A stretch of 64,000 bases of DNA from Endomychus coccineus (GCA_958510875.1 OY294072.1:3038001-3102000); one strand, 5' to 3'; shown: positions 32,191 to 41,802, numbered from the stretch's first letter. A program made the numbers and translations. Notes: generated from the sequence alone by a model not told the origin.

Positions 32191-33879
32191 ACAAGCGATT
32201 TTAATATTGTAGATATAACCGCGGTGTATCCGGGCTGAGTGATAAGTGCGAGTATATTGCAGTCTATATGATGCAGGTAATTGTTTTACATGACGTTAGT
32301 CATGCAGGTATGTCACGAAGCGAGGTATGGAATGTGAGACTTCATAGCGCTAGCCCATAGGGGTTTTGAAATAGTGTTGTTTGTACATGTCGTCAGTCAC
32401 GTGATTTTTGAAAGAGACCGGGCATTCATCGGAGGTATCATGGGAGGGCTGCTGTTCCTTGAATGCATAGATGGAATGTTATATATAGTATAGAAATGAT
32501 ATCTTCTGCATCTCTCTCAAACGCGATGTTTATAAGGAAATTACTTTCAAAAACGTTTATTCAAGCTGTCTGTACCTTACTTGATTGCTATATTACAAAA
32601 TGCGATTTCAATCATCTTAAACATATATGGAAATTATTTTTAGTATACAAAATGGAGTTGGGAGACTTCAATGGGGTATGGAATGTGAGGTTATACAGAT
32701 TGTTTATGTATGACGTTAGTCATGTGAATTTGAATGAAGCTGGCGCGATCTCCAACGAGACAGGTGTGTATGTGAGGTTACACAGAGTGTGCAGGTATAA
32801 TGATGTCTATCACGCAGGTCTTCAGCGAGGTATCTACCTTGCAATGGAATGTGGGGTTGTTTGTACATGCCGTTAGTCGCAGGGTTTTGTCTGAGTTATA
32901 ATGATATCGTACGCGGCGCATTGTCTGCCCCCACAAGTCTTCAATAAGGGGTCATAACATCTAACATGCGATAGTTTACAAAAATGCTGCTTCTCATAAT
33001 AGCGATATTATGAAGCGTTTGCAGAAATAACTATTGAATCATCTAATCATCTGCTTGATTAGTACTAGCGAGTACAATATTCGTTATAATATTATAAGTA
33101 TGCATCATTAGCTTACTTATGCGATAAGATTGTGCTAAATCATGTCCAACAGCAATGTATTCAACTTGGAATTATCGTAATGATGCGCGCGATCCTTCAA
33201 TGTTAAAGTAGTTTCATAAGTTATCCGAAAGTAATATGAATATATATAAAATGTTTTTCCAAAATTAGTTCCGAAGTAAACATAATTCGCTATAATATTC
33301 ATTCATGTATGTTTCATAAATTATCCGATATAAATCAAATAAGTTTTGTGGCAGGTTGAACAATATTCACTATCATATTTTGCGGTAGAGCTACAGCTGG
33401 TTCGAGAGATAAGAAAGATACGCCGATCACCTTCAAACGCGATGAGAATACTTTATTTTAAATCACACATGTAGTATGTATATATTCAAATCATATTGAT
33501 TGCAAATCGCATAATATGATCCGAAATCTAGCTGCTGCTGGGTGTAGCCCAATACCTATACAGAATCTGGACGAAGCGGTGTTACGCATCACGATGATTA
33601 TTCGAACTGTCTGTACAGCTCGATTGCTATATAACAAAATACATTTTTAATCATCTTAAACATATAGATGTGCTAATATAATTTTTTCAGTATGCAAAAA
33701 TATACTAATAAAACATTTTTCATCGACACACATTTCTTCATAGGATAGTTAGCTTTTTATAAAATTCAATCAATTTCAATGGGAAACATATATGCGAGGG
33801 AGTTTTATAGAGATCGAACTCATTTCCCCAACCACCCAAGAGGAAGAACTATGATGAGGAATAGATGTGGATAATGATA

Positions 33880-34690
33880 ATAATCATATGAATATCTTCA
33901 TAAGCGCTAATCTATATGACATTCAAACACATGCTTCATAAAAGTCTGAATATTGAGTAGAGCTATAGTATCTTCTTCATGAGCGATCATTATCAACATT
34001 CAGACATTTGTTTAGCACGTGATTCAACAGCCTGGCATCATCGTTCACGATCTATGATGGGCTGATGAGGAATAAAATACCAATAATAATTATAAAAATA
34101 TCTCCATTAGCAATCTGTACTATTTTCCTTCACGAGCACGACTTTTACAAACTCCATACGTTCGCGTAAAAGATTATAATGATAAACACATTTTTGTTCA
34201 TGGGTTCACATAATCATATGAATATCTTCATAAGCGCTAATCTATATGACATTCAAACACATGCTTCATAAAAGTCTGAACATTGAGTAGAGCTATAGTA
34301 TCTTCATAAGCGATCATTATCAACATTCAGACACTTGTTTAGCACGTGATTCAACAGCCTGGCATCATCGTTCACGAACTATGATGGGCTGATGAGGAAT
34401 AAAATACCAATAATAATTATAAAAATATCTCCATTAGCAATCTGTACTATTTTCCTTCACGAGCACGAGTTTTACAAACTCCATACGTTCGCGTAAAAGA
34501 TTATAATGATAAACACATTTTTGTTCATGGGTTTACATAATCATGTGAATATCTTCATAAGCGCTAATCTATATGACATTCAAACACATGCTTCATAAAA
34601 GTCTGAACATTGAGTAGAGCTATAGTATCTTCATAAGCGATCATTATCAACATTCAGACACTTGTTTAACACGTGATTCAACAGCCTGTC
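33880..34690. repeat. ~330-bp tandem unit, three copies, in left TIR of B
   Basis: Each copy contains ATAATCATATGAATATCTTC (ATGTG in the third), ACATGCTTCATAAAAGTCTG and GCACGTGATTCAACAGCCTG (AACACGTG in the third). Starts are near 33884, 34209 and 34541. The right arm carries two copies near 42180-42640. Confidence 0.8.
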
Positions 34691-34726
34691 ACCATCGTTC
34701 ACGAACCATAGTTCGTGAACGATGGT
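34691..34726. repeat. Perfect hairpin, 16-bp stem and 4-nt loop
   Basis: ACCATCGTTCACGAAC, loop CATA, then the exact reverse complement. The right arm of the same TIR has only one half of it. Confidence 0.9.
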
Positions 34727-35095
34727 AACCATCATAATGGTTCGATGAGGACTCAAACATTGACCAGATGAATCTTTGAGGTTAAATATCTGCTGTAGAA
34801 ATTACCCCACTTTTATTACCTTTTATTTGAGAATATCGATATTTCCCATGTAACTAACCTAAAGCTATTTTGTAAGCAACATTGTTATCATTTGCGAGCC
34901 TACGAGGGCCTGTATGTTGGTCGGGGCTAAATGAATATGTTTGACTATTATTACCTGTGGATTTATTTGAGATTCTTCAAGTTTGAGATTGATAACCCAC
35001 ATGAAGAAAGGTGCTTCAACGATTTGATATCAATGAATATTCGTTATTCTGAATGTGACAACTTTATCAGCTTCAACACTCGAGATAAGAGAGCA

Positions 35096-35275
35096 TCGCA
35101 AACTGTCTTATAACCACTAGGTACTACATATTATAATAATTGAAAAGATAACATATTAATCTGAATCACCTTTTGAGGAACATTATATGCAAACAGGTAA
35201 TAAAAACAAAAAGTATATTTATAATTATATTTATTAATTAGACGGTTGCATAAATTTTTTGTTTCTAGCTCTGAA
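35096..35275. other. AT-rich spacer between TIR and core of B
   Basis: No coding signal. The unique sequence begins where the two arms stop matching. Confidence 0.5.
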
Positions 35276-35317
35276 ACTATATTTATAATTTAGATTACAA
35301 TCCTGATGGGCTGATCC
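35276..35317 (-). pseudogene. DNA polymerase B fossil in element B
   Basis: On the minus strand the 42 bp encode AHQDCNLNYKY, identical to the HNH finger end within the polymerase of element A (about 10090-10140). Neither side matches the polymerase. It is the only trace of PolB in B and lies just beyond the capsid gene stop. Confidence 0.75.
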
Positions 35318-35465
35318 AGGGACTGTCCTCAACCAAACGACTCGTTCATTATCGTGATGTCTTGCGGGAAAGTGAGAGAAATAAAATACCAAAAATAATA
35401 ATAATAACATTTATTTAGAAAAATACATTTAGAATTAAAATAATAACATTATGATTCATGGTTAT

Positions 35466-36668
35466 TCACACTAAACTCCGAACTGATCCTGTAATTGGAG
35501 AATACTCCATTATACGATCGTTAATGATGATGCAATAAGCCCTGGTGTTTTTGGGGAAATTCAGGAAACTTTCCATCTCTAGTTTGACGTCAACTGTTGA
35601 TGACTTTATAGCATCGTTTTGTTTTGAACAGTCAATCACAAAAATTGCTCTATTCTTGAATGCTATATAATCTAACATGGGTTCGCTTATTATTTTATTT
35701 GAAAATGATTTCTGGAAATCATAGTACATCTGGTATGCTTCCACGTATTGCTGGTCGGTGAAATTCAATTTCATTGCTTCATATGAATAACACTCTGAAT
35801 TCAAGTATAATTTTACATTTAGCAAGTTTATATTATCGAAATATGCACTGTGCTTAACAGGATTATTTTTTCGATCAGTTTGGAAAGCTAAAATCACATA
35901 TCTGGGTCGTTCCAAATTCATTGATGTTTTAACAGCCCAAATGTCACGAGTGCTCTCCTTCATCAACGGATTTTCATGCAGATCCCAGCTGCGAAATGGA
36001 ATCAAAATAGGCTTCTCAGCACTCAAATTCTCCAACATTTGAAATTTAACCTGATCACTTGGAAACACATGTCGCACTTTTAATGCTATCGTCTTCACAT
36101 TTATTTTAGCCGTTTTCGTGCCTGTGCTATTAGTATAGCAATCGTTATCGGTTCGAGACCTTATCAAGCGCAGCTTATGTTTTCCACTCAAACCTTTGTT
36201 ATAGTCAATGAATAGACCTAGTAGAAAATTCAACGGTATCCATAAATTGATTTTATTATTGTAGACTGAACTCAATACATCCTTAAATGACCATCCAGAA
36301 ATAGCTAGAGGTATAGATTCATGTTTGGCATATGTTAGATAAGCTCTGATGGTGCTGACAATACCAGGATCACGTACTTTGTCTATCTCTTTTCCATTCA
36401 ATTCATAACTAATATATTCGAAGAGAAACGCTCCGAAATTATTCGTTAGTTTACATTCACCATCACCACTTGCTTCTGGCTGAAATTCTGCCTCGATGAA
36501 TGAAGCAGACGATGCCAAATCTACCAACACATCTTGTTGATTGATTGATATCTCAATTTCATCGCTGTTGCCAAAAGATGTTGTGTGTGGATGGTAGGTA
36601 TGAGTTTCTTCCCGGATGATGTCTTCAATGAAGTTTGGCTCGTTGAATATTTGAAGTTTTTCCGACAT
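35466..36668 (-). CDS. Major capsid protein (element B), intact
   Basis: An uninterrupted frame of 400 codons from ATG 36666-36668 (MSEKLQIFNEPNF). Recognisable blocks: FGAFLFEYISYELNGKEID, VRDPGIVSTIRAYLTYAKHE, NLWIPLNFLLGLF, ILIPFRSWDLHENP and RPRYVILAFQTDRKNNP. The last two are typical of Polinton/Maverick double jelly-roll capsid proteins, although 400 residues is at the short end. The upstream small ORF overlaps its start. The same-length gene in C differs by few residues but has one stop. The frame is intact although the element has lost its integrase and polymerase. Confidence 0.78.
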   Translation of the reverse strand: MSEKLQIFNEPNFIEDIIREETHTYHPHTTSFGNSDEIEISINQQDVLVDLASSASFIEAEFQPEASGDGECKLTNNFGAFLFEYISYELNGKEIDKVRDPGIVSTIRAYLTYAKHESIPLAISGWSFKDVLSSVYNNKINLWIPLNFLLGLFIDYNKGLSGKHKLRLIRSRTDNDCYTNSTGTKTAKINVKTIALKVRHVFPSDQVKFQMLENLSAEKPILIPFRSWDLHENPLMKESTRDIWAVKTSMNLERPRYVILAFQTDRKNNPVKHSAYFDNINLLNVKLYLNSECYSYEAMKLNFTDQQYVEAYQMYYDFQKSFSNKIISEPMLDYIAFKNRAIFVIDCSKQNDAIKSSTVDVKLEMESFLNFPKNTRAYCIIINDRIMEYSPITGSVRSLV

Positions 36669-36840
36669 TGTAACCAAGGGACTTCAAAAAATTTATATTT
36701 TCCAATGATAGTGATGCAGAAGCAACCTTCTCCTTCTTCAATGACAGTGATGCAGAAGCAACCCTCTCCCTCGAGCTCGTTGTAGATAATGACTGATGAC
36801 CACTATGGAGATGTCTTTTATTGCTAAAATCCAAACCCAT
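36625..36840 (-). CDS. Small protein overlapping capsid start (element B)
   Basis: 71 codons, MGLDFSNKRHLHSGHQSLST, then a twice-repeated VASASLSL segment and NFLKSLGYNVGKTSN. Its 3' part overlaps the first codons of the capsid gene in another register. The homologue in C has 59 codons because it has only one VASASLSL unit. Serine-rich and basic; function unknown. Conservation of the overlap in both elements supports translation. Confidence 0.5.
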   Translation of the reverse strand: MGLDFSNKRHLHSGHQSLSTTSSRERVASASLSLKKEKVASASLSLENINFLKSLGYNVGKTSNIQRAKLH

Positions 36841-36920
36841 GTTCTCAAGAGATGGCTACTGCAACCTTCTCAGTTGAATTCCTTTCATATAATGAGTGGT
36901 GGTGAGTATTGGATTATTAT

Positions 36921-37664
36921 TTATTGTTGTGAGCCATAATCCCTAGCGATCTTTTTCAATTCCAATCGTATAATAATTTCTTCTCTACGAAAATTTACCG
37001 GTTTCCAATTCTGATCTAAAATATTCAGCGTGATGTTATCGAAGGACGTCTTGCTGATGACCGGTAGATAAATAAGATTCTTCGGCTCTATATCAATGGA
37101 AAACCCAGGTGGTACAAGAGGTGAGAACTCATATATCGTATGAGCTATCTTATTGTTATAATATGCTCCTGCGGTTAAGTTACACTCTACGCGTATAGTT
37201 TGAACTTTGATTATGTTTATAGGTCGATCAGATACGTGTAGTTCACGAGATGTCAATTTCTTTTTGCTGAATCCCAACAGTTCGCTTATACTATCTTTAG
37301 GAATAAAATTCACTTTAAAATCACTCTTCAGCTCTGTGTGTAGAGTGTTGTTGTTAGATTTTATTGATAATTTCCGGTCACACTCTTCTTGCTTCACTCC
37401 CATCCCACAAACTGTACTTTGTATGAAATCTTCGATGTCTGTCAACTCGTAGGACCCCGTAGGTATAGTAACTACTTTTTCCTCACCCTTCACATCTTCA
37501 TAATAAAATTTATTAAAACCTTCTTCAATGTTCGGGATGCTATTGTACGTATGCAAACCAACAAGTGCGATAGAATAATATGAATGAGGATCTAGTTCTA
37601 TAGGTGGGTGAAAATCTACAGATAAACGAGAGCTCTTAGCCGTGATAGTGAACGTCTGAGACAT
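36921..37664 (-). CDS. Penton-like minor capsid protein (element B), intact
   Basis: 247 codons from ATG 37662-37664 (MSQTFTITAKSSRLSVDFHP). Blocks: SIALVGLHTYNSIPNIEEG, VTIPTGSYELTDIEDFIQ, SIKSNNNTL, LHVSDRPINIIKVQTIRVE and WKPVNFRREEI. It is predominantly beta, consistent with the single jelly-roll penton of Polintons. The start is placed at the ATG that follows a TATATAAATA box by only about 26 bp, rather than at the upstream non-ATG extension. It differs from the C copy by a handful of substitutions. Confidence 0.75.
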   Translation of the reverse strand: MSQTFTITAKSSRLSVDFHPPIELDPHSYYSIALVGLHTYNSIPNIEEGFNKFYYEDVKGEEKVVTIPTGSYELTDIEDFIQSTVCGMGVKQEECDRKLSIKSNNNTLHTELKSDFKVNFIPKDSISELLGFSKKKLTSRELHVSDRPINIIKVQTIRVECNLTAGAYYNNKIAHTIYEFSPLVPPGFSIDIEPKNLIYLPVISKTSFDNITLNILDQNWKPVNFRREEIIIRLELKKIARDYGSQQ

Positions 37665-37700
37665 GATTGATGAAAACTTCATCAACAATCTATTTATATA

Positions 37701-37919
37701 CTAATAAATGTTAGTCGACCAATTCCAAATATAACTGGCTACAATTATAAGTGTTATATTGCATGAAATATCGTGAAGACGGCAAGCTTTATCGAATGAA
37801 TTGATACCCTGAATCTCCTCAACCGTTCTTCTAATTTTGCCCCTGGTATTGATTTGAAGTTCAAACGGGAGCTTGTTTATAAGCGTATTGAGAACAACTT
37901 CTCCCACGCACGCTTCCAT
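37701..37919 (-). pseudogene. PLA2/pX and protease remnant, internally deleted (element B)
   Basis: Starts like C (MEACVGEVVLNTLINKLPFE), loses the calcium loop (only INTRGKIRR in its place), keeps CRLHDIS of the active site, then jumps to the last codons of the protease gene: the bases after 37770 match the end of the C protease region up to GTCGACTAACATT. About 0.9 kb (rest of PLA2, pX, most of protease) is deleted. Confidence 0.72.
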
Positions 37920-38180
37920 ACAGACTGATGAGAATTCAAGATTGCACCGTTATTTAACGAGGGGTGGGAGGAAGACCAAAGATCTCAAAATAATTTTTTT
38001 TTTTTTTATTAATTATCTCAATACAAAAGACTTAAGTATAATCTTAACAATATATCTTTCAAATATCTCAATCTTGACTCTTGATTCATCGTCCTAGTCG
38101 TATTGCATATTCCTACCCCTTCCACCTATATTGAAGTCCTTTTATGTATGTTCGACGCTGGTAAAAGTTCTTACTTCTGT
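37920..38180 (-). other. Spacer homologous to 51300-51537 of element C
   Basis: Contains CTTAAGTCTTTTGTATTGAG and CGTTAAATAACGGTGCAATC on the minus strand, as in C. There is a poly-T/poly-A run at 37997-38009. No gene. Confidence 0.55.
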
Positions 38181-38216
38181 GCTCATGAAGCTCATGCAAA
38201 ACTTGTTCTCTACTCA
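38181..38216 (-). pseudogene. Integrase start remnant (element B)
   Basis: Thirty-six bases encode MSREQVLHELHE, the beginning of the C integrase (MSREQVVHELHK); the remainder of the gene is deleted with a sharp junction at 38180. Confidence 0.75.
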
Positions 38217-38234
38217 TCTTATCAATGTGGAAAT

Positions 38235-38888
38235 CTAGTGTAGAATTAATTTTTTGGGTATATTCACAGGATTTGGAGATATACGTTTCACAGAGGCCTG
38301 CTTTGATGTTGTGGATGATGAGGGTCTCTTCTTAGAAGGTTCCACAGATGTCATCCGTCGTTCTAACGCCTCCACTTTACTAGTAATGTCATTTAGACGC
38401 ATGTTCATACTGTTAAATGTGTTATTGATCTCTTCCAATTCATTTCTGTTCTCCCTCACACTATCACTGATTGTTTTATACTCTGATTTTATATAGATTC
38501 CCATTTCATTATATCTATTCTGAATGTTCATCAGATGTTTATCAATGTTGAGAATAACCTTATCATTCGTTAAGTTATGTTCATCCAGATCCTTGTTGAT
38601 ATCTTTGATCAAATTATCAACCCTAACATTGAAGGTATCTTTAAGACTGGTTTCCGTTTTCAGATTCAGTTTGTGTGTTAATTTATCAACATATACTTTA
38701 TTTGCAACATCTCCATCATCATTCGGTGATTTTACGTTGCACAATCTACGATTTTCCATATCATAACTTCCATCGCTCGTTAGGAATAATCCTTGTCCGT
38801 GAACTTGTTTGAAATTATTATTAAATACATTTGTATCATATATCCACATGGAAGAGGAGGCTCTGCCAAACTTATCCATTGAAACCAT
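38235..38888 (-). CDS. Fiber-like coiled-coil protein (element B), intact
   Basis: 217 codons. MVSMDKFGRASSSMWIYDT at the start, then MENRRLCNVKSPNDDGDV and ANKVYVDKL, the phage-fiber-like hinge, then some 100 residues of heptad-rich helix (INNTFNSMNMRLNDI, KVEALERRMTSVE) and a basic Ser/Pro tail ending NIPKKLILH. A coiled-coil shaft with a basic tip fits a trimeric attachment fiber or a shaft protein. The start overlaps the end of the DUF8207-like gene by 17 bases. No lesion. Confidence 0.62.
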   Translation of the reverse strand: MVSMDKFGRASSSMWIYDTNVFNNNFKQVHGQGLFLTSDGSYDMENRRLCNVKSPNDDGDVANKVYVDKLTHKLNLKTETSLKDTFNVRVDNLIKDINKDLDEHNLTNDKVILNIDKHLMNIQNRYNEMGIYIKSEYKTISDSVRENRNELEEINNTFNSMNMRLNDITSKVEALERRMTSVEPSKKRPSSSTTSKQASVKRISPNPVNIPKKLILH

Positions 38889-39927
38889 CTTTATAACTGT
38901 GATGAATTTGTCTTACACCTGGTTTTTGTTCAATTACCCCTGCCTCTATCAATTCTTCTATTATAGAGATTATCTCATTATGGTTACCGGCATGCGAGGA
39001 TGCAACAAGAAGTCTCAGTCTATCCACCATTCTGTTAACGTCATCCCAATAAACATATTAGATAGGTTTCTCGTTATATTCAAGCATATCATTTTTGATA
39101 TATGCACTTCCAGTGAATGTTTTGGCTCTTGGTCTCTTCATGGAATTAATCAAAGGTTTCAGTACATGTTTGTATTTCACTGTGTATATTATTCGATCAG
39201 CTGGATCGTTATTACGTCTATGGGCACTAGTCATTTCCATCATTTGACTGTAATTTTTCCCATCTTCCACAGTGTAAGTATCAGGTAGAACATCTTTGTA
39301 AAATATCAAATTATACAGTCCTGTGGTACCCTTGAACGGAGTACCCTTGATAATTATATTACTCTCACTATCAATTTCTATAGGTTGATTACCCATGAAC
39401 CATTTGTCTAAAGTTGAATTATATTGCAAACCCATTCTATCATCGTATTTCTTGACATCATCATCCAATAGGAATCCTTCCAAGTAATAACGTGCTAATG
39501 TGGGGTATTGTTGCAGAAACTCCTCTGTAGCCGCTGCATTATCTTTCTTATGTTTTCTGAATTCTTCACGAATCTGATCGATAGTAGGTTCGGGTGTGAA
39601 CACATCCTCCTCAGTATCTTGGGGGTTATATACGAATTCTTCACCTTCAGTTACAATATTTGGGATTGGTATGTTCTCCATTTGTGTTGCTGTAGAAACA
39701 ATACTTTTAGGTTTAACCAACGAATTTTGTTTCATTATTTCAGCATTTTTCGCAATTTCCTCCAGAAGTTAAGATACATTCCTGAACATATTATCTAGAA
39801 TCTCATCATTTTCAGCTTTACCCAATTTCACAGCCATATATTTTTTCCTCACAACGTTTGCTAACTCCCAAATTTTTTTCTTCAATTGTTGTTTTTCCCT
39901 TAGCATGTTACTCACACCCACGTCCAT
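38872..39927 (-). pseudogene. DUF8207-like protein, two nonsense codons (element B)
   Basis: The start ATG is at 39925-39927 (MDVGVSNML), and RKKYMAVKLGK follows. TAA in the context NVS-stop-LLEEI (near 39770) and TAA at 39058-39060 (after MLEYNEKPI) interrupt the frame. Between them a 225-codon stretch is open, and after the second stop YWDDVNRMVDRLRLLVASS and IISIIEELIEAGVIEQ continue in frame. In C the first position is Lys and the second Glu. The conserved KGTTGLYNLIFYKD core is unbroken. Confidence 0.7.
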
Positions 39928-39969
39928 GCTGAGCGGGTTGTCTATTTCAAATGAAAGTATATATACATG

Positions 39970-40694
39970 TTAGATGTATATATAACTATCAAAACCTTTG
40001 CGATAACGTCCTTTATTCATATCACAGTCTTTGTTTATCATAAGGAATCCATATTTATCTTTCCAACATACGCTACATATCTCTTTGAATTTTTCGAGTG
40101 ACATGTCGGTACTTACATGATCGGTGAATATATGCTTCAAATTGAGCTCATCCTGTTTGAAAATAATCAAGCAATTGGCATTGTCGCGCAATCCATGTTT
40201 TGGACATTTAGCAAAAGACTGACAAAGATAGAAACTATCAATTGAGTTGTGTCTCCCTCTTGAAAAATAAGCACGAATTTTCTGCTGTTTCTCAAACATC
40301 ACGTCATCGAATATTATTATCGAATTAGGCCTCGCTTCTGTGGGGTCTATGACCTCATCACTTTCGGTACAAGGAAAATATCCAAGCCCCTCAATTTTCT
40401 TCAATGTCTCCTTTAGTAACTGGTATTTGGTTGGTGTAAAGACTTTGAATATATGTACACGTTTTCAAATTTCAGGCCGTTAGCATCCAACAATAGAGAT
40501 AACATCACATTTGTTTTCCCACAATTACTTGGACCACAGATTATTGTTCGTAAAGTATTAGGCAGCAAAGAGCTGTGACGTTGTGGTTGTTCAACATTCT
40601 CATTGCTTGACCCTAAGTTCATAATACTCAACGAGTCTTTTTGCTTAACAATCTTTATCATGCCTGAAGGCGAATCGAAATCATACTGGAACAT
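39970..40694 (-). pseudogene. A32-like packaging ATPase, one frameshift (element B)
   Basis: ATG 40692-40694 (MFQYDFDSPSGM). Walker A GPSNCGKT and downstream NVYIYSKSLHQP are in the first frame, which fails near 40430. The second frame (40404-39970) has KIEGLGYFPC, Walker B SIIIFDDVMF, RDNANCLIIFKQDELNLKHI and the tail GRYRKGFDSYIYI. It matches the intact C copy closely. TATATAAA lies about 30 bp before the start. Confidence 0.82.
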
Positions 40695-40772
40695 ATGTTA
40701 ATAAGCATTTGTTTATATACTAGATGATGATGTTATATTGTGTATGTCTGATCACGCGGTTAGGTACTTCTA

Positions 40773-40775
<3 letters not shown>

Positions 40776-40804
<29 letters not shown>
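40776..40804. repeat. (TC)n run between ATPase promoter and CACGTG array
   Basis: Fourteen or so TC dinucleotides (GAGA on the minus strand), absent at the equivalent place in C. Confidence 0.9.
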
Positions 40805-40808
<4 letters not shown>

Positions 40809-40844
40809 TCAGGTATCAAATACATGTTAAATAGGTATGAATGT

Positions 40845-41397
40845 TGAAACACGTGTCTGAAACACGTGTCTGAATGTTGAAACACGTGTCTGAAACACGT
40901 GTCTGAATGCTGAAACACGTGTCTGAATGTTGAAACACGTGTCTGAAACACATGTCTGAATGCTGAAACACGTGTCTGAATGCTGAAACACGTGTCTGAA
41001 ACACGTGTCTGAATGCTGAAACACGTGTCTGAATGCTGAAACACGTGTCTGAATGCTGAAACACGTGTCTGAATGCTGAAACACTGTCTGAATATTGAAA
41101 CACGTGTCTGAAACACGTGTCTGAATGCTGAAACACGTGTCTGAATGCTGAAACACGTGTCTGAATATTGAAACAAGTGTCTGAAACACGTGTCTGAATG
41201 CTGAAACACGTGTCTGAATGCTGAAACACGTGTCTGAATGTTGAAACACCTGTCTGAAACACGTGTCTGAATGCTGAAACACGTGTCTGAATGCTGAAAC
41301 ACGTGTCTGAATATTGAAACACGTGTCTGAAACACGTGTCTGAATGCTGAAACACGTGTCTGAATGCTGAAACACGTGTCTGAATGTTAAAGCATGT
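40845..41397. repeat. CACGTG tandem array (20/13-bp units), element B
   Basis: Roughly 30 CACGTG hexamers spaced either 20 bp (CACGTGTCTGAATGCTGAAA) or 13 bp (CACGTGTCTGAAA). The order 20-13-20-20 recurs as a higher-order unit of about 73 bp in the second half. A few units are mutated (CATGTC, CACTGTC, CACCTG, CAAGTG). Because none of the spacings creates stops, all three minus frames stay open, but the translations are pure repeat and not a protein. It lies upstream of the ATPase gene. Confidence 0.95.
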
Positions 41398-41469
41398 GTT
41401 GAATCATGCGATAAAACATGTGCATGAATGTATTACAAACATTATGATTATTATTAACATTTTATTCCT

Positions 41470-41675
41470 CATTAGCCCATCATAGTTCGTGAACGATGAT
41501 GACGTCATCATCGTTCGTAAACTATGGTCGCCGGGTTGAATCAGTTACTGTCATTGGCTTGAAGCAGTGACGTCATCATCGTTCGTGAACGATGGTCGCC
41601 GGATTGAATCAGTTACTGTCATTGGCTTGAAGCAGTGACGTCATCATCGTTCGTGAACGATGGTCGCCGGATCTT
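41470..41675. repeat. Palindromic TGACGTCA module, three diverged copies (element B)
   Basis: A perfect 26-bp palindrome at 41491-41516 is centred on TGACGTCA. Further copies of GTGACGTCATCATCGTTCGT and ATGGTCGCCGGATTGAATCA follow at about 65-70-bp intervals. The same module forms the inner end of both terminal repeats in C. At about 41672 it switches abruptly to B-type sequence. Confidence 0.85.
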
Positions 41676-41802
41676 CAATTCAATAAAACACCACTTACTC
41701 GTCAAAATCCTTATGTATTTCGATTCACATAAAGCTATATTCTGATGTTCTCACCCACCCCAATTTGTATGCATCATATTGATTTTCCCTACATCAGCGG
41801 TA
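41676..41802. other. Spacer between palindromic module and right TIR of B
   Basis: No coding signal; unique to this side. Confidence 0.45.

Larger units (their letters stand above)
31764..35095 (+). repeat. Left terminal inverted repeat of Polinton B
   Basis: Inverse complement of 41803-44762, with homology running from the tip to GATAAGAGAGCA near 35095. It contains a tRNA-like element, long AT-rich non-coding sequence, and three copies of a ~330-bp tandem unit where the right arm has two. Confidence 0.9.

Noticed and set aside
32463..32876. 137- and 164-codon frames in the two arms of the B TIR (MHRWNVIYSIEM)
   Set aside because: Different C-terminal continuation in the two arms after a small indel, no recognised domain, low-complexity composition; more likely chance frames, though not excluded.
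38254..39798. Plus-strand frames of 80-159 codons opposite fiber and DUF8207-like genes, recurring in C on the other strand
   Set aside because: They recur only because the sense genes are homologous; composition is that of antisense reading.
40760..41375. Three long minus-strand frames of 179-191 codons (FQHSDTCF / QTRVSAFRH repeats)
   Set aside because: They are the CACGTG array read in all three frames; the 20/13-bp units contain no stop codons. No protein-like composition beyond the repeat.
40845..41397. CRISPR-like array
   Set aside because: Units are contiguous without unique spacers, the sequence is eukaryotic, and no cas-type gene is present.
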